DNA of 7,100 nucleotides from Treponema sp. (GCA_017453705.1 JAFTEK010000197.1:1-7100); one strand, 5' to 3'; numbered from the stretch's first letter, positions 1 to 6,974 are shown. Numbers and translations: made by a program. Notes: generated from the letters alone by a model not told the origin.

Positions 1-899
1 GAAAGAAGAGCCCACTCCCTTTCGGCATCGCGGTTCTTCATGCTGCCGGAAATGTCATAGTAGATGACAAGCTTTCCCGGCAAGCTCTTGGAGGCTGTCT
101 CCACAGCAAACGGCTGGTAATAATAGAAGAAAGTCTCCTTGCCTATGTCCTGGGTAAAGACCTTTCCCCTGCCACTATCAAGGTTAGACGGAATGGCGAA
201 TTTTATCGGACGTGTCAGCGTGAAGTCCTTCTTGGAAATGCTTGCCGTATAGCCTGAGCGCATCTGGTCAAATTTGACCAGCCCCAGAGCAAGGTCATCT
301 GCCACAGGAGCAGAAGGAGAAGAGCTGTCCAGCACGGTTATCTTGAAGTTGAATGAGTCGAGCTTTCCATCAGGGAGAGCGGAGAAAGAATAAAGCCGTC
401 CTGCGGAATTTGATTCATGCAGCTCGCTCTGGTAGGTCAGCTGGACACGGCGGCTTCCATTGGCAGGAAGAGGATACACCCTTGTCTTAAAGTTGTTCCC
501 TGCCGTCATCTCAACAAGGCCGGGATCTATCCCCTGACGGACGACAGCCTCAAAGACCTGCCTGCCCTTGTCCTTTTCCACGACGACTCCCTGCCTCATC
601 TTTCCGTTTATATCAAGGGCATAGCCCGTCACAGACTCGCCTTCCCCCAGGGGGAACTCAAACTCCCCCTCAAGGACACGAGATGTCCCGTTGACAAAAA
701 GCATGTCCAGCGTAGTCGTGGCTATGTTGCCCATGACCTCCACCTGCACGTCAAGTGTGCTCAGGCGGACGAGGTTTGCCTTGTTGGGGTCAGAACCTGC
801 GACTTTCATTGAGATGGAAGGAACCGCCTGAGCCGCCCCCTGAGCGGCAATGAACATTGGCGGAACAAGTATGGAAAAAAGCTTAGCAAATCTATTCAT
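1..899 (-). CDS. Secreted VIT + vWA domain protein, C-terminal part outside the window
   Basis: The frame is open from an ATG at 899 to the window edge, giving 299 residues with no stop, so the C-terminus is missing. Residues 1-25 look like a Sec signal peptide: basic start (R3, K6), hydrophobic stretch 7-19, and an AQA site before V26. Residues about 40-155 match the VIT (vault/inter-alpha-trypsin) domain, with the typical FVNGTS, FEFPLGEGESVTGYAL and KDKGRQVFEAVV segments and an LTYQSEL end. Near the edge, VIYYDISGSM (D282, S284, S286) is the DxSxS metal-site (MIDAS) motif that opens a vWA domain. Proteins of this architecture are exported and bind ligands or surfaces through the metal site; the exact role here is unknown. 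The start is supported by GAGG six bases upstream and by the signal peptide beginning there. The gene diverges from the RM gene. Family assignment is firm, function is not. Confidence 0.88.
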   Translation of the reverse strand, partial: MNRFAKLFSILVPPMFIAAQGAAQAVPSISMKVAGSDPNKANLVRLSTLDVQVEVMGNIATTTLDMLFVNGTSRVLEGEFEFPLGEGESVTGYALDINGKMRQGVVVEKDKGRQVFEAVVRQGIDPGLVEMTAGNNFKTRVYPLPANGSRRVQLTYQSELHESNSAGRLYSFSALPDGKLDSFNFKITVLDSSSPSAPVADDLALGLVKFDQMRSGYTASISKKDFTLTRPIKFAIPSNLDSGRGKVFTQDIGKETFFYYYQPFAVETASKSLPGKLVIYYDISGSMKNRDAEREWALL

Positions 900-932
900 A
901 GCAAACCTCGCCTATAGAACAAGCCTCAGGGC

Positions 933-961
933 TCATAATTACATAAGAAGATTCTTATCAA
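933..961 (-). promoter_or_regulatory. Tentative promoter of the VIT/vWA gene
   Basis: Reading on the minus strand, TTGATA (961-956) is a fair -35 box. Two weak -10 candidates follow: TTATGA (938-933) after 17 nt, or AATTAT (940-935) preceded by TGT after 15 nt. Neither -10 is strong. The spacer contains the 943-958 palindrome listed separately. Confidence 0.25.
943..958. promoter_or_regulatory. Palindrome in the divergent region, possible operator
   Basis: ATAAGAA (943-949) and TTCTTAT (952-958) are perfect reverse complements separated by two bases. The 16-bp dyad lies between the -35 and -10 candidates of the VIT/vWA gene, where a bound dimeric repressor, or a MerR-like activator, would act. 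No regulator gene is adjacent and no known box was recognised. The dyad is seen directly; the operator role is inferred. Confidence 0.35.
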
Positions 962-1016
962 GACATGTGCCTGGACAGGCTTCTTAACCGGGGGATACTG
1001 CAAGACCCGGCCGCAG

Positions 1017-1049
1017 ATGTCTTTCTATTGTATAGTCCGGCAAAGACAT
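1017..1049. promoter_or_regulatory. Inverted repeat framing the RM gene promoter, possible operator
   Basis: ATGTCTTT (1017-1024) and AAAGACAT (1042-1049) are perfect 8-bp reverse complements with 17 bp between them. The left arm precedes the -35 candidate, and the right arm ends in the T of the TG of the extended -10. The interior holds CTAT-TGT-ATAG (1025-1035) and the string TATAGTCCG (1031-1039), which from memory resembles the C-boxes bound by RM controller proteins. The half-site partner of AGTC is poorly conserved and no controller gene is in the window, so a C-box reading is weak. A regulatory role for the dyad is inferred from position. Confidence 0.35.
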
Positions 1050-1057
1050 GCTAGAAT
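1028..1057 (+). promoter_or_regulatory. Extended -10 promoter of the RM gene
   Basis: TAGAAT (1052-1057) matches the σ70 -10 consensus at five of six bases and is preceded by TGC (1049-1051), the extended -10 element. A poor -35, TTGTAT (1028-1033), lies 18 nt upstream; a weak -35 is normal for extended -10 promoters. Transcription would start about seven bases after the -10, at or next to the ATG at 1064, so the message would have essentially no leader. This agrees with the absence of a Shine-Dalgarno sequence before that ATG. Confidence 0.45.
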
Positions 1058-1063
1058 GAATAT

Positions 1064-4000
1064 ATGACACAGATTGAGCAGTCGCAAGCGGCGAAAGATT
1101 TTGCAGAGCTTTGGAATGGCAGGGGCGATGAGAAGCAGGAAAGCCAAAGGTTCTGGATTCAGCTTTTGCAAAATGTTCTGGGGGTCGCAGACCCGGCGGC
1201 CTACATCGAATTTGAAAAGCCTGTTCAACTGGCTCATACAAGCTACATTGATGCATACATTGCTCAGACCAAAGTGCTCATCGAGCAGAAGGGCGTAAAG
1301 ATTGACCTACACCGGGTCTACGAGCAGTCCGACGGGGCGATGCTGACCCCTTACCAGCAGGCCAAGCGTTACGTCAGCGAAATGAAGGCATCCGAGAAAC
1401 CCCGATGGATAATCGTCTGCAACTTCGCAGAGTTCCTGATATATGACCTTGAGATTCCCCACGGTGAGCCACAGCAGATATTCCTGAAAGACCTGCCCAC
1501 GGAAGCCTATCGACTCCAATTCCTCGTAGATCAGAGAAACAAGAACACGAGGCGGGAAGAGGAGTTTTCCGTCGAGGCGGGCAGCCTCGTTGAAAAACTC
1601 TACGATGCATTTTATGCTGAGTACATACCGCCCGAAAATGCGGCGGATCTTACCTCGGATGCGAACCCTCGCGGCCTCACCCCCTTTCAGCTGCGCTCGC
1701 TTAACATCCTCTGCGTCCGCATAGTGTTCTGCCTGTATGCCGAGGACGCGGGCCTGTTCACAACAAGGACGAGCTTCGAGGACTACATCAAGTCGTTCAA
1801 CCTGCCCAATGTGCGGACGGCTCTGATGAAACTCTTCCAGGCACTGGATACCCCTGCAGGTGAGCGCGACCAATACGAGGAAAGTCTCAAGCCCTTTCCA
1901 TACGTGAACGGCGGCCTGTTCAGGGATGAGCAGGTTGAGATACCGACCTTCACGCAGGAAATCATCGATGTCATAGTGACCCACTGTGCCCCCTTCAACT
2001 GGAGCGAGATAAGCCCGACGATTTTCGGTGTGGTGTTTGAGTCTACCTTGAATCCCGAAACCCGCAGAAAAGGCGGAATGCACTACACGAGTATAGCCAA
2101 CATCCACAAGCTGATTGACCCGCTGTTTATGGATGATTTAAACGCTGAGTTTGACTCGATTTGCGCGGTTAAATCCAGCAAACAGAAGGCTGATAAACTG
2201 CTTGCCTTCCAGACAAAGCTTGGCAGCCTCACGTTCCTTGATCCCGCTTGTGGTTCAGGAAACTTTCTGACTGAGACCTACATCTGCTTACGACGCCTTG
2301 AAAACAAGGCCATCTCAATTTTAAACAAGGGCGAGCGCGTGTTCGGCTTTGACGACTACATCAAGGTGCATATCAGCCAGTTCTACGGAATCGAGATAAA
2401 CGACTTCGCCGTCACTGTTGCTAAGACCGCCCTCTGGATTGCCGAGAGCCAGATGGCCTGCGAGACCGAGGCGATTATCAGCCAGACGATTGACTTTTTG
2501 CCGCTCAAGACAGGCGCGAACATTGTTGAAGGCAATGCGCTCAGGCTTGACTGGGCAACCCTCTCGGAGATTCCGCAGACAGGCTATCTTTTCGCCGACA
2601 AGCTCAACATCTATGATGCGAAGGACTTCCCGGACGGCTCGCTTGAAGTCCATGCACCGGAAGGAGATGCAAGCAGCCTTTACGGAAAGCACTTCAAGGA
2701 GCTGAACGTCATACAGCGGACAAGCGAGCACAAGAAGCCCGCGCCGCATACCGTCGCGCCCGTCACCTACGACTACATCATCGGCAACCCGCCCTTTGTC
2801 GGTGCTCGCTGGATGGACAAGGGGGCAGTTGACAAGCACCAGAAGGAGGATGTGCTTCTTACATTCGGCAAGGACTGGCAGGGTGTCGGCGATTTGGATT
2901 ACGTGTGCTGCTGGTACAAGAAGGCTCTCGATACAATCCGGGGGAAGAACATACGCTGCGCCTTCGTCTCTACGAATTCAATCGTACAGGGAAGCTTGGT
3001 CGCTAACCTCTGGAAACCTCTGTTCGAAGAAGGCCTCCACATCGATTTTGCATGGAGAAGTTTCAAATGGGTCAATGAGACGCCCAACAAGTCCAATATT
3101 GCCGCCGTCCACTGCGTCATAATCGGGTTCAGCACGGCGGAAAATGATAAGCCCAAAATCATCTTCACTGCTGACGGGCAGAAGGTCGCCGCGAAAAACA
3201 TCAACGGCTATCTGATGGACATGCCCGACTTTTTCATAGGAAGCCGCCAGCATCCCCTGTGCGACGTGCCTGAAATCGGAATAGGGAACAAGCCGATTGA
3301 CGGCGGCTTTTACCTGTTCGCCGAGCGGGAGATGCAGGAGTTCATTAAGAAGGAGCCTGCTTCAGCCCGGTACTTCCACGAATGGATAGGAAGCGATGAG
3401 TTCATAAAAGGAAACAGGCGCTGGTGCCTGTGGCTGGGCGACCTGTCCCCCTCAGAACTGCTCAAGATGCCGGAGTGCATGAAGCGCGTCCAGGCTGTGC
3501 GCGAATACCGCCTTAAAAGCACGAGCGCACCGACGGTGAAGCTCGCCGACCGCCCCACCCGCTTCCATGTGGAGAACTTTCCGAAGGGGAATTACATTGT
3601 CATTCCTGAAGTATCATCAGAAAGGCGAAAGTATATACCTATCGGCTTCTTAACGCCTGACATTTTTTGCAGCAATCTGGTGAAAATCGTTCCCAACGCA
3701 ACGCTCTACCATTTTGGTGTGTTGACGAGCAGCGTCCACAATGCCTGGATGCGGACTGTAGCCGGCCGGCTTGAAGTAGACTATCGCTATAGTAAAAAAA
3801 TCGTCTACAACAACTTCCCGTGGCCGGATGCGAGCGAGGTTCAGAAGGCCGCCATCGAAAAGACGGCACAGGCAATCCTCGACACGAGGGCAAAGTATGC
3901 CGACTGTACTATGGCGCAGCTGTACAGTGAGACCGCATACCTCTTCCCGGAGCTGGTGAAGGCACACGAAGCCAATGATGCCGCTGTCATGGCAGCATAC

Positions 4001-4096
4001 GAATTCAACTCTGGTATGGAGGAGTCGGAGATTATGGCGGAACTGTTTAAGATGTATGAGAAATTACAGTTCGCCGCAAACCGGCCGAAGATTTAG
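1064..4096 (+). CDS. MmeI-like single-chain restriction endonuclease / adenine-N6 DNA methyltransferase (type IIL/IIG)
   Basis: This 1010-residue protein carries nuclease, methyltransferase and target recognition in one chain. Residues 1-160 form the MmeI-type PD-(D/E)xK nuclease domain: D63, then E74-Q75-K76 (D-X10-EQK), followed by TPYQQAKRYV (95-104) and PRWIIVCNFAEFLIYDL (113-129). Residues about 165-330 are the helical connector. The methyltransferase shows the motif X region GGMHYTS (337-343), SAM-binding motif I FLDPACGSGNF (391-401), and catalytic NPPF (575-578), which indicates N6-adenine methylation. Residues about 720-915 are the target-recognition region with the RLEVDYRYS signature (902-910), then NNFPWP (916-921) and a helical tail. 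All catalytic motifs are intact. Relatives methylate one strand of their site and cut at a distance from it; the recognition sequence cannot be read here. MmeI is about 919 residues, so this one is longer, with an insertion near 508-565. The start is bounded by an in-frame TAG at 1052; no Shine-Dalgarno is seen. Confidence 0.93.
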   Translation: MTQIEQSQAAKDFAELWNGRGDEKQESQRFWIQLLQNVLGVADPAAYIEFEKPVQLAHTSYIDAYIAQTKVLIEQKGVKIDLHRVYEQSDGAMLTPYQQAKRYVSEMKASEKPRWIIVCNFAEFLIYDLEIPHGEPQQIFLKDLPTEAYRLQFLVDQRNKNTRREEEFSVEAGSLVEKLYDAFYAEYIPPENAADLTSDANPRGLTPFQLRSLNILCVRIVFCLYAEDAGLFTTRTSFEDYIKSFNLPNVRTALMKLFQALDTPAGERDQYEESLKPFPYVNGGLFRDEQVEIPTFTQEIIDVIVTHCAPFNWSEISPTIFGVVFESTLNPETRRKGGMHYTSIANIHKLIDPLFMDDLNAEFDSICAVKSSKQKADKLLAFQTKLGSLTFLDPACGSGNFLTETYICLRRLENKAISILNKGERVFGFDDYIKVHISQFYGIEINDFAVTVAKTALWIAESQMACETEAIISQTIDFLPLKTGANIVEGNALRLDWATLSEIPQTGYLFADKLNIYDAKDFPDGSLEVHAPEGDASSLYGKHFKELNVIQRTSEHKKPAPHTVAPVTYDYIIGNPPFVGARWMDKGAVDKHQKEDVLLTFGKDWQGVGDLDYVCCWYKKALDTIRGKNIRCAFVSTNSIVQGSLVANLWKPLFEEGLHIDFAWRSFKWVNETPNKSNIAAVHCVIIGFSTAENDKPKIIFTADGQKVAAKNINGYLMDMPDFFIGSRQHPLCDVPEIGIGNKPIDGGFYLFAEREMQEFIKKEPASARYFHEWIGSDEFIKGNRRWCLWLGDLSPSELLKMPECMKRVQAVREYRLKSTSAPTVKLADRPTRFHVENFPKGNYIVIPEVSSERRKYIPIGFLTPDIFCSNLVKIVPNATLYHFGVLTSSVHNAWMRTVAGRLEVDYRYSKKIVYNNFPWPDASEVQKAAIEKTAQAILDTRAKYADCTMAQLYSETAYLFPELVKAHEANDAAVMAAYEFNSGMEESEIMAELFKMYEKLQFAANRPKI

Positions 4097-4117
4097 CCCG
4101 CCATAATCCAGTCATAA

Positions 4118-4966
4118 TCAAAGGCTTTCTATCCAGCCCAGGAATTTGCCAAGGTCTTCGTTATCCTCCCTTTTTTCAAGGAACATCCCTGCGGTATACC
4201 AAGAATGAGTGTCCTTCCTTCCCGCAACAGGATAAAGTTCACAGCTGATTCCGAGAGACGAGGCCTTTTCAGCCATCTTAGCGGCAGACGAATAGTCTAT
4301 AAGCCCGTCATGCCTGCTTTGGATTAAGAGCATCGGTATACCGGTATTCTCCATGAGGGTAAGAGGCTCTCCCTGCGTCCTGTCCCAGCCCTTCTCGAAC
4401 AGCTGCCCCATTAAGGTCTGCAGAACCCAGCCCTGACATTCCGTAAAGCAGTAGGGGCCGCCTATGCCGACATAGCCTATCACATCCGAGACGTCAAGTC
4501 CATAACAGGCCTGAGTTTTTTTGCTGTAGCACAATATGGAAGACAAGTGCGCCCCGGCGGAAGAGCCTGAGACCACAATCCTGGGAGAATGGTTTTCTTT
4601 CTTGTGCATAAAATCAAGGGCTGCCTTGTAGCCCGCGCACACGTCCTCAATCTGGGCGGGGTATTTGTTCTTGGGTGAAAGCCTGTAGCCGAGCGATACA
4701 AATGGGTATCCTGCCCCAGCTATACACTGCCCCACAAAATCAAAAAAACTGGGAGAACCTGCGTTCCAGCCCCCGCCGTGAACCCAGAGGACGGTCTTGT
4801 CTTTTGCGGCAATCCCCGATGCCGCCGGGTCAGGTCTATAATACAGAAAGTATTGGTCTTTGTGCTGTCCGAACTGCACATGCTCAGGAACAACAGTCTT
4901 CTTTGCCCGGAACATCTTCCAGTACAAGCCAAAGTAACTCAGGCTCTCCCTCGTAAAGTCATTCAT
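4118..4966 (-). CDS. Alpha/beta hydrolase, esterase/lipase-like (HSL or BD-FAE type)
   Basis: This 282-residue protein has the layout of a serine esterase of the HGGG (hormone-sensitive lipase-like) group. The oxyanion-hole motif WVHGGGWNAG spans 61-70. The nucleophile elbow GSSAG (134-138) places the catalytic serine at S136. D220 in SRHDGLID and H254 in KDTHSW complete a plausible triad. YRLSPKNKYPAQIEDV (94-109) is the usual segment between oxyanion loop and nucleophile. There is no signal peptide, so it is probably cytoplasmic. The substrate cannot be told; small carboxyl esters are usual, and kynurenine formamidase-like enzymes share the fold. The start at 4966 has AGGA three bases upstream, a tight but usable site. 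The gene lies 71 bp downstream of the J-domain gene and ends 21 bp from the convergent RM gene, with no hairpin terminator visible between them. Length is normal for the family. Confidence 0.88.
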   Translation of the reverse strand: MNDFTRESLSYFGLYWKMFRAKKTVVPEHVQFGQHKDQYFLYYRPDPAASGIAAKDKTVLWVHGGGWNAGSPSFFDFVGQCIAGAGYPFVSLGYRLSPKNKYPAQIEDVCAGYKAALDFMHKKENHSPRIVVSGSSAGAHLSSILCYSKKTQACYGLDVSDVIGYVGIGGPYCFTECQGWVLQTLMGQLFEKGWDRTQGEPLTLMENTGIPMLLIQSRHDGLIDYSSAAKMAEKASSLGISCELYPVAGRKDTHSWYTAGMFLEKREDNEDLGKFLGWIESL

Positions 4967-5037
4967 CTGTCCTACTATGCCTCAAAAACGCACAATGTAT
5001 TTTCCAAGCTTATTTTCCCATTAGCAAACCAGCAAGA

Positions 5038-5538
5038 TTAGTCCAGGAATTCCATCACGAGCCTGTAGGCGGCCACGACCTCGCGCGTCTTGTCGTTGGC
5101 GACCTTCTCCATGACATCCTTCCCCGCGTAGCGGTCAGGATGATAGTACAAAAGCTTTTCTTTATAAGCCTTCTTGACGGCATCCTTGTCCGACGTGCTA
5201 TCAAGCCCCAGCAGGGTAAAAGCCTTCTCCAGCTCCGGGCTGACCCTCTTGTATATGACACGGCGGCGTTCAAAAGGCTCCTTCAGCCTGTGGCTGGTCT
5301 TAAAGTATCTCTTTTCCGCCTCTGTCTCCGCCCGGTAAAAGGAGTCGGCATAGGCGCGCTCATTTCCTGCCTGTCCGCCAGAGCCTGGGCTGTCCTCCCG
5401 GTCTTTACCGCCGCCAGAATCCTTTACCGATTCCCCTTCCTCTTCGCTATCTTCCCTCTCAATGTGGACAAACTTGACCCTACCCGCCTCCAGTGTCTCG
5501 TTCAAGAGGTCTCCAAGCTTCTCATACATCCCTGCCAT
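5038..5538 (-). CDS. Small protein with a C-terminal J domain (Hsp40-type co-chaperone)
   Basis: The protein has 166 residues. Residues about 102-166 form a J domain: helix I PELEKAFTLLGL, basic helix II AVKKAYKEKLLYY, the diagnostic HPD tripeptide at 133-135, then helices III-IV ending in AAYRLVMEFLD at the stop. J domains stimulate the ATPase of DnaK/Hsp70. The Gly/Phe region and zinc fingers of classical DnaJ are absent. The N-terminus is helical (MYEKLGDLLNETLEAG), followed by an acidic, Gly/Ser-rich and probably disordered linker at about 28-59, so it is likely a specialised co-chaperone that delivers one client. The ATG at 5538 is preferred because GGAG lies seven bases upstream and it overlaps the stop of the response regulator (TGATG). 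A GTG at 5541 is in frame but less well placed. The overlap implies translational coupling and shared regulation with the regulator. The client is unknown. Confidence 0.85.
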   Translation of the reverse strand: MAGMYEKLGDLLNETLEAGRVKFVHIEREDSEEEGESVKDSGGGKDREDSPGSGGQAGNERAYADSFYRAETEAEKRYFKTSHRLKEPFERRRVIYKRVSPELEKAFTLLGLDSTSDKDAVKKAYKEKLLYYHPDRYAGKDVMEKVANDKTREVVAAYRLVMEFLD

Positions 5539-6911
5539 CACACATCTCCGGCCGCAGCACTACCCCACTCAGTGAGTTTGCGCTGGAGGGTCTTGCGGCC
5601 TATCCCCAGAATGTCGGCGGTCCTGCTCTTGTTGCCCTTGTTCACGGCAAGATTGGCCTCTATCACAAGGCGGTCAGCCTCGTCCAGCGTCACCCCCAGG
5701 GGCACGCTCACACTGTCACCCGCAGCTCCTGAAGATGCCACAGCAGAAACCGAAGGCGGCAAATCCTGCAAGCCTATCTCTTCTCCAGAGCACATCACGA
5801 CCGCGCTTTCCATACAGTTGCGAAGCTCCCGGATATTGCCCGGCCAGCCGTAGCGGAACATCGCGGCCTTTGCCTTGGCATCCAGCCCCTTTATGTCCCT
5901 GCCGTTTTCCTCGTTGAACTCCTTGAGGAAGCTTGACATAAGAAGGGGTATATCGTCCTTGCGCTCGCGTAGCGGCGGAACCTGTATATGCACTACGTTC
6001 AGGCGGTAATACAAGTCCTCGCGGAAACGGCCGGCACGAACTTCCTCTTCCAGATTGCGGTTTGTCGCGGCGACAATACGCACGTCAACATCGACAGTCT
6101 GCTCACCGCCCACCCTCTCAAACTTTTTCTCCTGCAGGACACGGAGAATCTTTATCTGGACGCTCTGGTTTATCTCGCCGATTTCATCAAGGAAAATCGT
6201 GCCGCCGTGGGCAAGCTCAAACCTTCCCTTCTGCATCTTTTCCGCCCCGGTGAAAGCCCCTTTCTCGTGGCCAAAAAGCTCGCTTTCAAGCAATGTCTCA
6301 CTGAGGGCGGCACAGTGGACTTTGATGAAACTCTTGTCCTTCCTGGGGGACAGGTTGTGAACGGCATTGGCAACAAGCTCCTTGCCAACCCCGCTTTCTC
6401 CGGTTATCAGCACGCTGGCTCTGCTGGGGGCAACCTTGCGAATCATCTCCTGAACCTTTTGCATGGCGGAAGACTTGCCTATCATCTCCTTGAGGGAAGC
6501 TGAGTCTGCAAGCTGCTGCTTGAGCTGCTCGTGCTGGACTTTCATCTCACGGCTTTCCAGGGCGCGCTTTACAATCATGCCCAGCTGATCCAGGTTGAGG
6601 GGCTTGGTCAAAAAGTCATAAGCACCGTGCCGCATGGCATCCACCGCGCTGTCTATAGAACCGTGGCCTGTCAGTATTATGACCGGGATACCGGGGGTCT
6701 CGGCAGTCACCTTGGCAAGCAGCTGCTCACCGGATATGCCGCTCATGCGCAGGTCTGTTATCACAAGGTCTATGTCGCCCTTCTCCAAAAGCTTAAGAGC
6801 ATCCGCCCCGTTGGAGGCTGTCTTGACGTTGTAATCCTCCATCTCAAAATTGGCGGCAAGTCCCTCGCGGATGTTCTTCTCATCATCTACAATCAAAAGG
6901 GTGAATTTCAT
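5538..6911 (-). CDS. NtrC/AtoC-type σ54-dependent response regulator
   Basis: This 457-residue regulator has all three classical parts. The receiver domain (3-118) has the acidic pair D9/D10, phosphoacceptor D53, T81 and K103. The AAA+ domain (about 143-375) has Walker A GESGVGKE (171-178), the σ54-contact loop GAFTGA (218-223), Walker B GGTIFLDE (236-243), and arginine residues in FREDLYYRLNV (296-306). A Fis-type helix-turn-helix at about 411-450 (NKSRTADILGIGRKTLQRKL) binds upstream DNA. When phosphorylated, such proteins form rings that open σ54-RNA polymerase promoters. Length and motifs are normal, so it should be functional. ATG 6911 is chosen because the family starts at MKF-LIVDDE; an in-frame ATG at 6920 would add only MGR. 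No histidine kinase lies in the window, so the activating signal is unknown. It is the first gene of a unit with the J-domain gene. Confidence 0.95.
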   Translation of the reverse strand: MKFTLLIVDDEKNIREGLAANFEMEDYNVKTASNGADALKLLEKGDIDLVITDLRMSGISGEQLLAKVTAETPGIPVIILTGHGSIDSAVDAMRHGAYDFLTKPLNLDQLGMIVKRALESREMKVQHEQLKQQLADSASLKEMIGKSSAMQKVQEMIRKVAPSRASVLITGESGVGKELVANAVHNLSPRKDKSFIKVHCAALSETLLESELFGHEKGAFTGAEKMQKGRFELAHGGTIFLDEIGEINQSVQIKILRVLQEKKFERVGGEQTVDVDVRIVAATNRNLEEEVRAGRFREDLYYRLNVVHIQVPPLRERKDDIPLLMSSFLKEFNEENGRDIKGLDAKAKAAMFRYGWPGNIRELRNCMESAVVMCSGEEIGLQDLPPSVSAVASSGAAGDSVSVPLGVTLDEADRLVIEANLAVNKGNKSRTADILGIGRKTLQRKLTEWGSAAAGDV

Positions 6912-6918
6912 TCTCCCC

Positions 6919-6947
6919 ATAATAGCACAAAAGGCAGAGAATGGTAA
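6919..6947 (-). promoter_or_regulatory. Extended -10 promoter of the response regulator unit
   Basis: On the minus strand, TATTAT (6924-6919) matches five of six -10 bases and is preceded by TGC (6927-6925). TTACCA (6947-6942), 17 nt upstream, matches four of six -35 bases. Only seven bases, GGGGAGA, separate the -10 from the preferred ATG at 6911, so transcription would begin at or next to the start codon. The purine run GGGGAG is too close to that ATG to be a normal ribosome site. The in-frame ATG at 6920 overlaps the -10 and would not be on such a transcript. No σ54 promoter (GG-N10-GC) was noticed here. Confidence 0.45.
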
Positions 6948-6974
6948 GCCTAGCCTGAGCTATCTGTAGCCGTG

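Noticed and set aside
417..812. Plus-strand open frame of 131 residues
   Set aside because: Antisense to the VIT domain of the gene on the minus strand, whose signal peptide and motifs are clear.
969..1010. Small inverted repeats GCCTG-GA-CAGGC (969-980) and CCGGG/CCCGG (988-992, 1006-1010)
   Set aside because: Short arms with no T run and no fit to a promoter element; expected by chance in GC-rich sequence.
1056..1067. Mini reading frame ATG-AAT-ATA-TGA whose stop overlaps the RM gene start
   Set aside because: Very short, no ribosome site, and it overlaps the proposed -10, so it would probably not be transcribed.
1307..2107. Minus-strand open frame of 266 residues
   Set aside because: It lies wholly inside the RM gene, has no recognisable domain and opposes a clearly conserved coding frame.
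2321..2839. Minus-strand open frame of 172 residues
   Set aside because: Shadow of the methyltransferase part of the RM gene; no family features.
4097..4120. Possible bidirectional terminator between the convergent RM and hydrolase genes
   Set aside because: Only a 7-base direct repeat (CATAATC at 4102-4108 and 4113-4119) is present; no hairpin with a T run.
4967..5037. Promoter for the hydrolase, σ70 or σ54 type
   Set aside because: The best -35/-10 pairs match only weakly, and the GG...GC pair found has 12 instead of 10 bases between, so no call is justified.
5140..5853. Plus-strand open frame of 237 residues
   Set aside because: Antisense to the J-domain gene and the end of the response regulator, both of which have diagnostic motifs.
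5988..6503. Plus-strand open frame of 171 residues
   Set aside because: Antisense to the AAA+ domain of the response regulator; no family features.
6959..6970. GCTA-TCTG-TAGC inverted repeat
   Set aside because: Four-base arms are too short to mean anything.
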